The position numbers and the translations under genes were made by a program. Shown here piece after piece: positions 34,293 to 44,661 of a stretch of DNA of 64,000 nucleotides. Source of the stretch: Dacryopinax spathularia (lineage: Eukaryota > Basidiomycota > Dacrymycetes > Dacrymycetales > Dacrymycetaceae); the NCBI GenBank assembly GCA_037974965.1, contig JBBPFI010000010.1, positions 124,001 to 188,000 of the forward strand, written 5' to 3'. How positions within the stretch are numbered: position 1 is the stretch's first letter; every line of letters begins with the position of its first letter. The notes under the pieces were generated by a model. It ran no database searches. It saw nothing but the letters and a program-made list of their open reading frames with translations, and was not told the origin of the DNA.

Positions 34293-36362
34293 ATGGCGCC
34301 TGTCAAGGTCACGAAGATCTGCTGCAGTGAGTCGTACGGCAGCGCAACCCTGAATGAATGTATGCTGACTCGGCTGCCCTTCGTCTAGTCGGAGCGGGCT
34401 ACGTTGGTAAGCAGCGGCGCGCATATACGACCTCTGTTGCTGCGCTAAGACGCGCATACAGGTGGCCCCACTTGCGCCGTCATCGCGCTCAAGTGTCCTG
34501 ACATCCAAGTCACCATAGTCGACCTCAACAAGGCGCGTATCGACGCCTGGAATTCGTGCGTTAGCTCGCTTCTCTTTCTGCCATCCTCTTATCGGTGCCC
34601 TTCCGGCCGCGACCAGTGATAACTTCGATCTTCCCATTTACGAGCCTGGGCTTGAGGATGTCGTTCGCCAATGCCGCGGACGTAACTTGTTCTTCTCGAC
34701 CGACGTGGATAAAGGGATTGTTGAGGCAGACCTCATCTTTGTTAGCGTCAACACTCCTACCAAGAAGAGTGGTGTCGGCGCGGGCTTTGCTGCCGATCTC
34801 AAGTAGGTTAGCGCCGTCTTCATACGTCCTGCCTTACTGATAAATCCACAAGCTACGTCGAACTCGCAACGCGTCGGATCGCGGCTGTTGCCACCTCTTC
34901 CAAGATCGTCGTCGAGAAGTCCACCGTGCCTTGTCGTACAGCGGAATCGATGCGGACTATCCTCGAGGCCAACTCGAAGCCTGGTTGCCGCTTCGATATC
35001 TTGTCCAACCCCGAGTTCTTGGCAGAGGGCACGGCCATCACCGACTTGTTTGCCCCCGACCGTGTCCTTATTGGATCTCTGCAGACAAAGGAGGGGAAGG
35101 ATGCTTGTCAGTCGTTGAGTGATGTATATGCTCATTGGGTGCCGTACGTACCCACCGCCGACGCCCGTGCTGTGTGCTGATTGACATTCTACCTCCCAGT
35201 TCGGATCGTATCCTTACCGTCGGTCTCTGGTCCTCGGAGTTGTCCAAACTGGTGCGGCATACAACCTCTTCCGTGTCCGTCCATGGCTAATTCCGGTCTA
35301 GGCCGCAAATGCCATGCTTGCTCAGGTCCGCTATATTGGCACGTGCAGGCTTGAGTAAAGGCTCATGTTCCTTCGTAGCGCATATCTTCCATCAATGCTC
35401 TTTCCGCTATTTGCGAAGCGACCGGGGCTAACATCGACGAAGTGGCCAACGCCGTTGGCAAAGACTCGCGCGTCGGTCCGAAGTTCCTTCGCGCTTCCGT
35501 CGGCTTTGGAGGCAGTTGCTTCCAGAAGGACATACTCAACCTTGTCTACCTGAGCGAAAGCTTGCATTTGCCGGAAGTCGCTAATTACTGGAGGCAAGTG
35601 GTGGAGATGAACGAGTATCAGAAGAGAAGGTTTTCTAAGCGTGTCGTGGACACTCTATTTAACACCATCACCGGCAAGGTATATCACATCCTCCTGCCCT
35701 TTCGCACTGCTGAAGTACTTGCCCAGAAAATCGCTGTGCTCGGCTTTGCCTTCAAGGCTGATACTGGCGATACCCGCGAATCTGCGTCCATCACGCTGAT
35801 CAAACACTTCCAGGCGGAAAGGGCGTTGGTCAGCATATATGACCCGCAGGTGAGCTAATTGATGCCGTCTCTTGCTTTTCGACGCCGCTCACTTCCTACC
35901 AGGTGTTGCATTCTCAGATTTGCAAGTCGCGGTGATCTGGCCAGCACCGACCTGTATTGACATGATCGTTGTAGGGTCTGATCTTATGGAGGCTTCGCCT
36001 GGCGTGCCGCTTGAGACTAGTGAGCCGCAACCTCCATATTCTGGTTGGGACTGCGCTAACGGTGTCGAGCGCAGTCAAGCGACAGGTTAGCATCGCCGAC
36101 TCAGCCCTCGATGCTTGCCGCGATGCGGAGGCGGTTGTGATCGCCACTGAGTGGAAGGAGTTCCGCACCATCGACTGGCAAGATGTGTACTCTAGTATGT
36201 CCAAGCCTGCATTCGTCTTCGATGGCCGGCTGCTGGTCGATGCCGAGAAACTGAGGGAGATTGGCTTCAAGGTTCGTGTTGTGTACCCAAGGAGTTTGGT
36301 CGCCGTGTCCTTCAACTGACATCCTACAGGTTACTGTCATTGGCCGCGGTGAACGCTTGTGA
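34293..36362 (+). CDS. UDP-glucose 6-dehydrogenase
   Basis: This is an NAD-dependent cytosolic enzyme that oxidises UDP-glucose twice to UDP-glucuronate for wall and glycan synthesis. The ATG is at 34293 ([11 protein letters not shown]). Exon 2 is only 18 nt (34389-34406) and encodes the core of the dinucleotide-binding loop; the spliced product reads [17 protein letters not shown]. Further landmarks are [53 protein letters not shown] with DRVLIGS, the catalytic-Cys motif [36 protein letters not shown] and the C-terminal [19 protein letters not shown]. The stop is at 36362. Around ten short introns are present. It is full length compared with the usual 460-490 residues. Confidence 0.94.
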
Positions 36363-38126
36363 TCCGATTCGCTGTTTACCCCATGCCCCATTCCTCTCGT
36401 GCATACTCGTTAGACGCGTAGGGCTGTAAGAGGCTGCGAACGCCTCACATTCATAATCACATTGCGAGCTTTATTCCTTGTTCATATCCGTGCAGCACGC
36501 CTATGATGCTGCCGCTAATGAATACAGCGGTCTGACAACAGCCCTGTGGATGTCCGTCCCACGACGTGGCCGCGCGAGAGATATGTGTCCTGCCCATTTA
36601 CCTGCGTACTGAGGCCCCGATATGAAGCCCTCAGAAGACTGTCCTTCTCTTGCTCTGGGTCTCATACCTGGCTTATGGCTTACCTCAAGGTTGTGTGGGG
36701 GCATCTGCTTTCTTTTCTTCACTCGAATAATTGTATGGCATGCATTTTTTTCTTCATGCAACTAATTGTGTCCCATCATTCTGTCTTGATGTGTTGTCTT
36801 TTATTGGACAACCTGCTGTTTCTCCTCATATCAAGAGAGTCAGTTAAATACAGCATATGATGTAAATACAACAAGTACCAGGTTTCTGTGACAACACTAG
36901 CATAAAATTATAGCAAGGGTTCAAAGTACTGCACTAAGAGAATGCCCACCTACTAAAAAGAAATGGTCAGGATGAAGAGACCTACACAAACCTGGCTGGT
37001 GAATGATTATGCTTGATGGGGAGACTTTGATCTCCGCTGATGCAGGTAACATCAATTATGTATGAATATTGCTTCACGTTGAATGTCTCTAAGTATCTTG
37101 AGTCCGGCTAGCCGTCGAGGCTGTTACTGCATAGATCACCAAAGCAGGGGTCTTTTTATGGTGTGGTGTGTTGCGCAATATATGGAAATGCCACATTTCT
37201 GATATCCCTTAGGTTGTAGGTGGTGAGGCAAAAGGGTGAATAAACGACCGGTTCCGGAAGTGATCTGTTTGGTTGGGGTTGGGATTGAGCAAGAAGCAGA
37301 GAATGATAGCAATGTAAAACAATAACAGTGGTTCCAACCGTGAGCGCCCAGGAAGGGACATTGGACGGTGGTGTGTCTGTTCAGCATGGAGCTCCATCCT
37401 GACAACGGGCGCGCGCGCAACTGTCTGATGGGAACACCCTCTGAGTCCAAGACGCTGTAATTGCATGCTAGTTATCTGGGCGAGCGGCGGCGAGGCGTAT
37501 GTGCAACAGCGTTCCCCTCAAAACAGTAACTCAATATTGTGCGCGATTGATAGCTGCACTAATTGATGCCATAGTATAGACCGCTGCCTGTGATTTCAAT
37601 GCGGACGCATGCGTCGCTGCAGGACAGTATGGCGCATCCCCACCGAGGCACTGGGGAGAAAAGTATAACGGCTTCAGAGGCGCCTGGGGCATGCTGATTC
37701 TTGAGCAACGCCCGGAGATGTGTGTCAGCAGAGACCGTCACCAGCCTTCCCGAACAAGCTCGCTGCACAAGCGAAGGAGCGTACGCGGACGTGGGGATTA
37801 CGCTGCCTTCTTTCCGACGCAGACCGGCTCATGAAGTCCCTGGCAATGTTAGGCGCATGACAAATGGATTGTAGTAGCACAGGGCAGTCGGCGTTTTGGC
37901 TTTTCCCCGCCAGACGCGGCGAAGACCCTGAAAATCCATGCCGCGCGTTGCCACCCGCCCTTAACGCCGACAACCTCAACGGACCCCTAGGGTCCAAGGC
38001 TGGAAAAAGAAAGATTGGCTGCACCCCGAAGACCCTGAAAATCCATGCCGCGCGTTGCCCGGGCCCGCCCTTAACGCCGACAACTTCAACGGACCCCTAG
38101 GGTCCAGGGCTGGAAAAAGGAAGATT
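36363..38126. other. 1.76 kb gene-poor stretch between UGDH and tRNA-Pro
   Basis: No supported protein gene is seen. The part from about 36690 to 37320 is visibly richer in A and T than its surroundings and lacks long frames. I could find no terminal inverted repeats, target-site duplications or transposase/reverse-transcriptase motifs by eye. The right end (37921 onward) holds the tandem repeat that abuts the tRNA gene. Confidence 0.5.
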
Positions 38127-38138
38127 GGGCTGCACCGA
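37921..38138. repeat. Tandem duplication of the tRNA-Pro 3' flank (about 107-111 bp x 2)
   Basis: Two head-to-tail copies, 37921-38027 and 38028-38138, both begin GAAGACCCTGAAAATCCATG. They are nearly identical except for a 3-bp and a 1-bp insertion in the second copy and a few substitutions. Each carries a small hairpin (GGACCC-CTA-GGGTCC type, at 37981 and 38091), the Pol III T-run on the minus strand and the last 9 or so bases of the tRNA. Copy 2 is contiguous with the intact tRNA gene; copy 1 has only the acceptor end. Confidence 0.9.
38114..38118 (-). terminator. Pol III terminator of tRNA-Pro
   Basis: Five T residues on the minus strand lie about 8 nt past the tRNA 3' end, the standard RNA polymerase III stop. 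The duplicated upstream copy retains the T-rich signal too. Confidence 0.75.
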
Positions 38139-38218
38139 GAATTGAACTCGGGACCTCTCGCAAGTGCTGCCTGGAAGACATACCCAAAGCGAGTATCATA
38201 CGACTAGACTATACAGCC
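38127..38218 (-). tRNA. tRNA-Pro (anticodon TGG) with intron
   Basis: On the minus strand the cloverleaf reads: acceptor GGCTGTA paired with TGCAGCC, D-arm, anticodon stem CTCGC/GCGAG with loop TTTGGGT (anticodon TGG), and T-arm CCGAG-TTCAATT-CTCGG with a B-box. A 20-nt intron (about 38163-38182) sits one base 3' of the anticodon, the normal nuclear tRNA intron position. The discriminator base is C. One oddity is the D-loop, which reads AGTCGTA where AGTGGTA (G18 G19) is expected. No other tRNA was found in the window. Confidence 0.88.
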
Positions 38219-38429
38219 GCAGCCAGGCTCGAGGTGGGAGATAGAACAACTGATACTGCACTTTCATCCAATCTGGTGCCGTTTCCGCTCTCCGGCCCCG
38301 AACTTCCGGGGCCCTTGCGGGGCACGCGTCGTACGTAACCTTGCGTTGATTCGTTCCTTCGCATCGGACGCTTTGCATCGTCATCTCACACCTGTTGACA
38401 ACGCGAAGCCCAATCCGCCTGAGCATGAC

Positions 38430-40922
38430 ATGGTCGCAGTTGGCGGGCTGTCTGGGGCATTCGAAGCGGCAAACGGCGATCGAGAGTGGATTGGCCACCC
38501 CCGTGTGAAAGGTCCACGATGGGCACGCATGTTTCTCCTCACTGTCTGCCTCCTCGGCTTGCAGATGACTTGGTCGATTGAGATGAGCTACGGTGAGCAC
38601 GACTCCTCGCGCGCTCTCCGCACCAAGGACTGAGCTTGCAAGCAGCTTTTCCCTACCTGTTGACAATGGGCGTCTCTAAGGCTCTGATGTCTCTGGTCTT
38701 CGTCGCTGGACCTTTGTCTGGCCTAGTTGTTCAGCCAATCATCGGTATAGAGCATATCTTCACCTCCCTCTGCCTGCGCTAAACGCAGCATGTAGGCGTG
38801 TTGGCCGATCGCTCACAGTCGCGATGGGGTCGCCGACGCCCGTTCATGTTGGCCGGTTGTATGATTAGCGTTGGCGCTCTTCTACTCCTTGGCTTTACGC
38901 GCAACTTTGCGTCGTTGCTGGTAGACCCATCAAGTGACATCGTGCGTGAATGATGGCGTCGGCAGTTGCCAAAAGCTGACCTCAGAGTAGGGAAGGTCGC
39001 TTACTGTGTTGTTGGCGACGTTTTCGATCTACCTTTTGGACTTCTCCATCAACGCGGGTACGTCTAGGCTATCACAGTCAAAGCACTCTTACCGATTTGT
39101 TTACAGTGCAGGCTATGGATCGTGCTCTACTGGTGGATACGCTGCCGGCGGAGGAACAAGAGTTGGGCAACGCCTGGGCTGCGCGACTGATGGGCTTGGG
39201 GGGAATGTTCGGCTTCTTCACGTGAGTTGCCTTCGCTTAGCCTTGGGATATATTGATTGCCTTCAGCGGATATATGGATCTTGTGTCTTGGCTTCCATTC
39301 CTGGGACGCACCCAGCTGCAAGTCCTGGTTATTATCGGCTCATTGATCCTTCTCGGTACCCATCTCCTTACGTCAATGTGCGTGACAGAGCGCGTTCTCG
39401 TTGAGGACAGGTCAGTAGACCCTGTAAAGTAGACTGCATGCGCTGAATTTTTCAAGGAGCGCGGCTGCGAGCGGTGGGCTCTTCACCAGCCTTCGAGACA
39501 TATGGAGCAATATGCGCACCCTACCACCGAGAATTCGTCAAATCGTACGCGAGCATGCTTGACTTTGACGAGCTGCTCTGACCTGAATGCAGTGTACTAT
39601 TCAATTCTTGTTGGTATTCCACTTCTTTGCCCTTCATGGCTGACTGAAACATAGTAACTGGATCGCGTGGTTTCCCATCTTATTCTATTCATCCGAATGG
39701 GTCGGAGAGATCTATGGTCGATCGCAAGTCTCTGCAGGGCGGAGTGCAACTGATCCCGACGTGATATCCGAAGCTATGCGCGTTGGATCAGTAGCACTCT
39801 TCTGGCAATCCTTCGTCGTATTGGTAGCAACGGTCGTTCTGCCCATGGTTGTGGCCTATGCCGAGACCGCGATATCTCGGCGTGTCTCGTCTTCCAGTCA
39901 ACGAGCTAAGGGAACCTCTTCTCTTATTCCTCTGCCGGTACTTCGGATCCTTACGCTACCGTATCTCTGGGCTGTCTGCCATCTGCTTTTCGCTGTTATG
40001 ATGTTCTTGACCTGGTTGGTCCAGTCTGTTGCATGGGCGGGATTATACTGACTCTTTGACAGGATCATCGATTCTGTTTGGGCAGCCAGTTGTATCCTGG
40101 CAGTGCTCGGTATATCCTCTGCTGTTACCAACTGGGCGCCATTCTCTTTGGTATGGACATGGCTCATTTTCCTAGAGTGTAGCTGATTGAAATGGGACTC
40201 AAAGCTTGGTGAGGCCATACAAGGTCACAGGGGATCTGGGGAAGACGCATTTGTCCTGGAAGAGAATCCGACTGCGGATATTGCCAACGATACTGCGGAG
40301 AGGGCTGTCTTGATTGCCTCTTCGGACGAGATTGATGAGGAAGATGTGCCTGAGTGAGTCCCCCATGCCCTCGACATTGTTGGAGGCTAGATTTGCCAAA
40401 GGATCAACGAGCAGGGGCTGAACGATGACGGGCGACAATCTAAAGCACATATTCCCCATCTTGCACCGGAGAACTCGGAGCTTGAAAATTTGCCCGCCGA
40501 AGCAGGACTTCTTTCGGAAAAGGCAGGGATCATCCTGGTAGGTTCAGCCCCTCCTGTGTAAACGCTCCTGCTCACGAGGCTAAGGGCATCCATAACATCT
40601 TCATTGTGATCCCACAATTCCTAGTCAACGGCCTCTCTGCCTTGATTTTTGCATTGCTGGCTCCTCACCGTGATCCAGGGGCAGCTGGCGGTCCAATCGC
40701 GACGCCAGATGTACACAGCAATGTGACTTCTGCGGGCGCTGCAAGCCCGATCTCTCTTCCCGCCCGCGACGTGGACTCCATTGGAGTTATCCTTCGGTAC
40801 GTCTTTCATTGGCCCTATCTCCAGGTTTAGGTGTCGACAAAAGATAAATTCGCAGGATTGGCGGCTTGAGTGCTCTTGCGGCTTGTTATTTTGCCTACAA
40901 ACTGGCTAAGCAAGTCGGGTGA
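38430..40922 (+). CDS. Sucrose/proton-type sugar transporter (GPH/SUT family, SLC45-like)
   Basis: This is a 12-helix major facilitator of the plasma membrane, related to plant SUT, fission yeast Sut1 and animal SLC45 transporters; substrates are probably sucrose or alpha-glucosides. The ATG at 38430 begins MVAVGGLSGAFEAANGD. Helix 1 (MFLLTVCLLGLQMTWSIEMS) is followed by AGPLSGLVVQPIIG with VLADRSQSRWGRRRPFML, the loop 2-3 signature of this family. Later helices include MISVGALLLLGFTRNFASLL, WIAWFPIL-type segments near 39660 and the last helix, GGLSALAACYFAYKLAKQVG, ending at the TGA at 40922. A large polar loop lies between helices 6 and 7 or 10 and 11. It has many short introns. Only 16 bp separate its stop from the convergent DUF1688 stop. 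Confidence 0.88.
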
Positions 40923-40938
40923 CTGTAGTCTGCTGAGC

Positions 40939-42639
40939 CTAGAAGACTGTTCCGTCGCTCTCGATCTCTATGGGTGGTCCACCGTCGGCCCTTCGTCTTT
41001 TCGCGATCTCTCGTCCGCCTTTCCAGGTCGCACTCTCAAGTATCTGTGGGAGGGAGAGCTTCCTCGCCCCTTCTCCGAGACGCCGGCGTATGCCTTCTGC
41101 GATGCGATCTCTGGCTGGCACATCAGCAAGCGCGACCGCCAAGTCAGTACAAAACTTGTACGTACAGTTCAACGACAGTCATTGCTGTAAATCCATACCC
41201 AAAGTACGTCAGCATATACCACACTATGATAGCAATATGTGTTCTTGCCTCTCCACTCAACAATCGCTGGATGCGATGCTGGGAACTTTGCTATGGTTTC
41301 GGGCGCTGGATATGCTTGATCTCTCTTGAGCGATAAGACGCCGAAATCAACCAGTAGACCACCTTTAATTCATGTGAGCCTGGAGATACAGCTAACAGGG
41401 GGTTAGTGTGATCGATACCGTTGCGATACTCGGGAAGACCGGTCAGATCTCCTGTACCATGCACCTTCCAGCTCATCATCTTCTCCAGCACCTCGACGAG
41501 CGAATAGCAGAGCCACTGCGTGAGTTTATGAAATGGAACAAGATCGTCGCCAGGCCCTATCTCACGGCCGCTGCTCGACAGAAAGGCATGGAGCGCCGGA
41601 CAAGGCCATACGTCGCCGAGACTGATGCCATTCAATTGGGTTCGGGACTGGGGCCATATGGAGGCAAGACCATCCATCAGCACGTGCCATAAAGAGGCGA
41701 TATGCACCGAAGGCCGTCGAGCGTCAGACTCTTCTGATTTTTGGGACTCGAGGTAGTCTGTCGGACGGTTACTACCAGGGTCTCCGATGGTGACAGAAGC
41801 AGTTACCAAGCATGTTCCCGGCGCGGCACTCGCTCCCAAAGAAGTCCGGTCGGGCACGGAGGGCATCCGCCAGCTTGGTCAATAAGCTGAACCGTCCTTC
41901 AAGTCCGGCGAGCGGATTCACGATGCTATCTGCCTGCATGGCGTGAGTGAAGCGTTCGAGGGTGAGGCGTTCGAGACCTCGGGCTAGTACAACCCCGTAT
42001 GAGACTGTTGCGAAGGAGTTTCACGCAGTGCACATACCGTCTACCCGATACGGAACGTCTGTACCCGAGAACAGGCCAGCAGAGAACATGTCGAGGCTCG
42101 CAATTGCCAAGCCTTCAGATCTTGAATAGGCCTCGCCCGTGGCAGCCTCGTTGTACTGCCATGCATTACCAGCGCCGGCATCGAGCAAGACAGACACAAG
42201 AAACAAATCTAGTAACCTCTTGCAGGCCTCCGTTGGCTGGAGCGTGGGTTCCTTCGCTTTCCATCCACTGAGTAGCGAGTCGATCCGCTTGTGTCCGCCG
42301 ACATCAAAATGCCTCCATCTCCCATGAGGTGGGATCTTTCCTCCCTGTCAAAGCTATGCGGTTGTGGCAAGCTCATTGCGTACAGAGTCATAGTCAGTGC
42401 CGTAGTCGCGCTGATATGAACGTCAAAAACCTACAAACCCATTCTACAGCACTAAATACCTCGATAAGCGAGATGCAGAAATCAATGACAGCGCTCTCTC
42501 TCTCGGCGTGATAATCGAAGTATTGGAGCTGAGCAGTCTTTGCAAGCTCGAAGACCGAGGTGGAACGTTCCCTGATGGATGGCAGAGTACGTAGATACTC
42601 TGGGGCGTTATAGGGGTGCGTGTCACTAGAAAGATACAT
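40939..42639 (-). CDS. DUF1688 protein (URC4/urg3-like, uracil catabolism)
   Basis: DUF1688 proteins are required for fungal uracil catabolism (URC4 in Lachancea kluyveri; fission yeast urg3 is uracil-regulated), but their reaction is not established as far as I know. Landmarks in order: YLRTLPSIRERSTSVFELAK, YFDYHAERESAVIDF, FLVSVLLDAGAGNAWQYNEA, RSEGLAIASLDMFSAGLFSG, NGISLGDVWPCPAL with LVPFHKLTQWLCYSLVEVLE, TGLPEYRNG, LLVDFGVLSLKRDQAYPAPE, FPASHPAIVEWRGK and the C-terminal block QILESATWKGGREIAKRRR, GGPPIEIESDGTVF, stop at 40939. The start is taken at 42639 (MYLSSDTHP); an in-frame ATG at 42672 overlaps the QTRT2 stop. Convergent with the sugar transporter. Confidence 0.88.
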
Positions 42640-42669
42640 CGTGGATATCGTGACAGGAGGGAAGAGCAA

Positions 42670-42674
42670 CATCA
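42670..42674 (-). other. TGATG stop-start overlap between QTRT2 and DUF1688 frames
   Basis: On the minus strand the QTRT2 stop codon TGA occupies 42674-42672 and an ATG in frame with the DUF1688 protein occupies 42672-42670. The sharing of one A gives the TGATG arrangement used elsewhere for coupled termination and reinitiation. The next in-frame ATG is 33 nt further on, at 42639. Confidence 0.8.
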
Positions 42675-44435
42675 ACCGCCCGGTACTGGGTCAGCCACAA
42701 CATCAACTGCGTTAACTGCTCCCGGTTTCAACTTCTTCTCTCGTGCAAGCCGACCCTTACCGCGGGCCAGCTCAACTTCCTCCCAGTTTCGGCTCGCTTC
42801 TTCCATACTCTGCATCGTATCATCGTATACGGCTTCAAAGCGCGCAACTTCGGTCGCAAAGCTGTCGGGATGGTCCTGAAGAACGGCCCGGATTCCGGCA
42901 AAAAACTTCTGCAGGACAGCGATATTGTGTGTGGTGAGCAGCGCGTGCGCCGACATCTCGTGAGTGTGTAAAAGATGATGTATGTAAGCACGAGTGAATG
43001 GGTCCGCCCTTGAGCTTAATTGGACAGCTTCTGCCTTCTCTAGCGACCCGTGCAAAATTGGCATTGTGAAGCTGGGGGAGCAGGCCAAGCAAGAACAGCC
43101 GGAGTTCGTTGGTCCATCCACTTCTCCACCGAGCAGGGTACGGAAGTCGTACGCGTACCGAGTATTGTAGAGGTTATGGCCGACATCTACCTTCTCTTCC
43201 TTTCGCAGTCCAACGCTCTCATTTGGGCTCTCATTTGGGCCCTCAACAGCGGGGAAGGTGAAGTCCAGGGCAACTCCCCAGTCCGCCGCCTTTTGAGCCC
43301 AGTGCGAGTCGAACAGGTCCATTCCGCACAGGTGGACCAATTGCAGAACCTCGTGCGGCGAACGAGTCGAATGAACGAGACGGGGCTTGTTTGCAGGAAG
43401 TGGCTCCAAGGACGCTTGCAACAACGGCGCAATCTGATCCTTCAGACTGTGCGCTTGTATCTGAGCTTGCGGCGAGGATGAAGGAAGATCATGCTCCCTC
43501 CTCAACGAGGCCATCTCCACAACGTATCCGGCCACCTGATCGAGCAAAGAATCGGCTTTTCGCGACCTTGGCAAGCTAGTCAACGCGCTGTCCTCTTCTA
43601 GCGGTGAAAGCAAACTTTCTGCGAAGAACCGCCTAGCAATCGCGCTAGTACCTCCGACAAGGTTGACCAGAACATTACGGGGGAAAGAAAGGGTGCCGTC
43701 TGATGCGCAGTCTGGCTTGAGGAGATCGCGGAGCCAACGTATGCTGCGCTCAATGCTCTTTGTCGTCCGTTTCTGGGAGGACGTAGATGTGGGATCGGAT
43801 AGAGCCACCACGACATCGGGCTGCATGGCGACAATGTAGTTTCGAAAAGAGGCAGGGTCAATCTAGGCGTGGCGCTTAATTGCGTGCGGTACGAGGCGGA
43901 AAGGGACACGCACTTTACGAACACCTCGAACGGTTAAACCAGTCGCATAATTCTCTCCATTTGCCGGTCGTGGTCGGTTATCTGCCGGGTCTCGAAAGGA
44001 CAACGAGAGTATATGGCGCTGAGGCGGGACACCGAAGAACTTATGGGCCGGGCTCGGTCCGGGTTGTAGAACAGGGGTAGGGGGCACCGTTTCCAGGCTA
44101 GATGGCATACGAAAATGTCAGCGGCTGCTCGCAATAGGAATACCAGCGCCACAGCAGAGAGGCATTTCAATGGTGGGTGGGAAGACTTACAAGCTCTCCA
44201 AGGAAGCGTGAAGCCAGGGCATTTGAGGTGCTATCTTGGCTACATGGTCACCGGAGAGATGCGGGACATGCCCTCTTGAGGTATGGAGGAAGAGGCCTGG
44301 GGTTTGCAGTTGGATGGTCTCCGTGGAGGAGCGATTGAGTTGCAGGAGTCCTAGCCTTGGGGTGAAAATTGTTGATTGAGCTGATAGAACTTTGAATGAA
44401 AGTGCAGGCGGGGAACGGGCTGATGTCCCGGACAT
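42672..44435 (-). CDS. QTRT2: Queuine tRNA-ribosyltransferase accessory subunit 2
   Basis: This is the non-catalytic partner of eukaryotic tRNA-guanine transglycosylase, which swaps guanine for queuine at position 34 of tRNAs with GUN anticodons; it is reported at the mitochondrial surface in animals. The ATG at 44435 gives MSGTSARSPPALSFKVLSA, then LGLLQLNRSSTETIQLQTPG, MQPDVVVALSDPTSTSSQKR, HLCGMDLFDSHWAQKAADWG and GHNLYNTRYAYDFRTLLGG. The zinc site SGCSCLACSPSF plus the downstream His in HHLLHTHEMSAHALLTTHNI is intact. Three or four exons are present. The stop at 42672 overlaps a possible start of the downstream DUF1688 gene. It diverges from the J-protein gene over 226 bp. Confidence 0.9.
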
Positions 44436-44661
44436 GATTTCTGTACAAACTCCAATGGCCCGATTATCGCATTAGTAGTAGTTAGCCTGAAGGGGGGCAG
44501 AGTAGGAGTAGCAGTCCAACTTTTTTGGTCGTCTGCGTAGGGTCCTCCAATGAATTCAATCGGGCATCGGAATAGGGTCCCAAACGGCGATAGGCGCTGG
44601 TCGTCCAAACCCAAGCGACGGTCATTTCCGGTGGTGAAGCTGCTCTCTTCGCACCCTCTCC

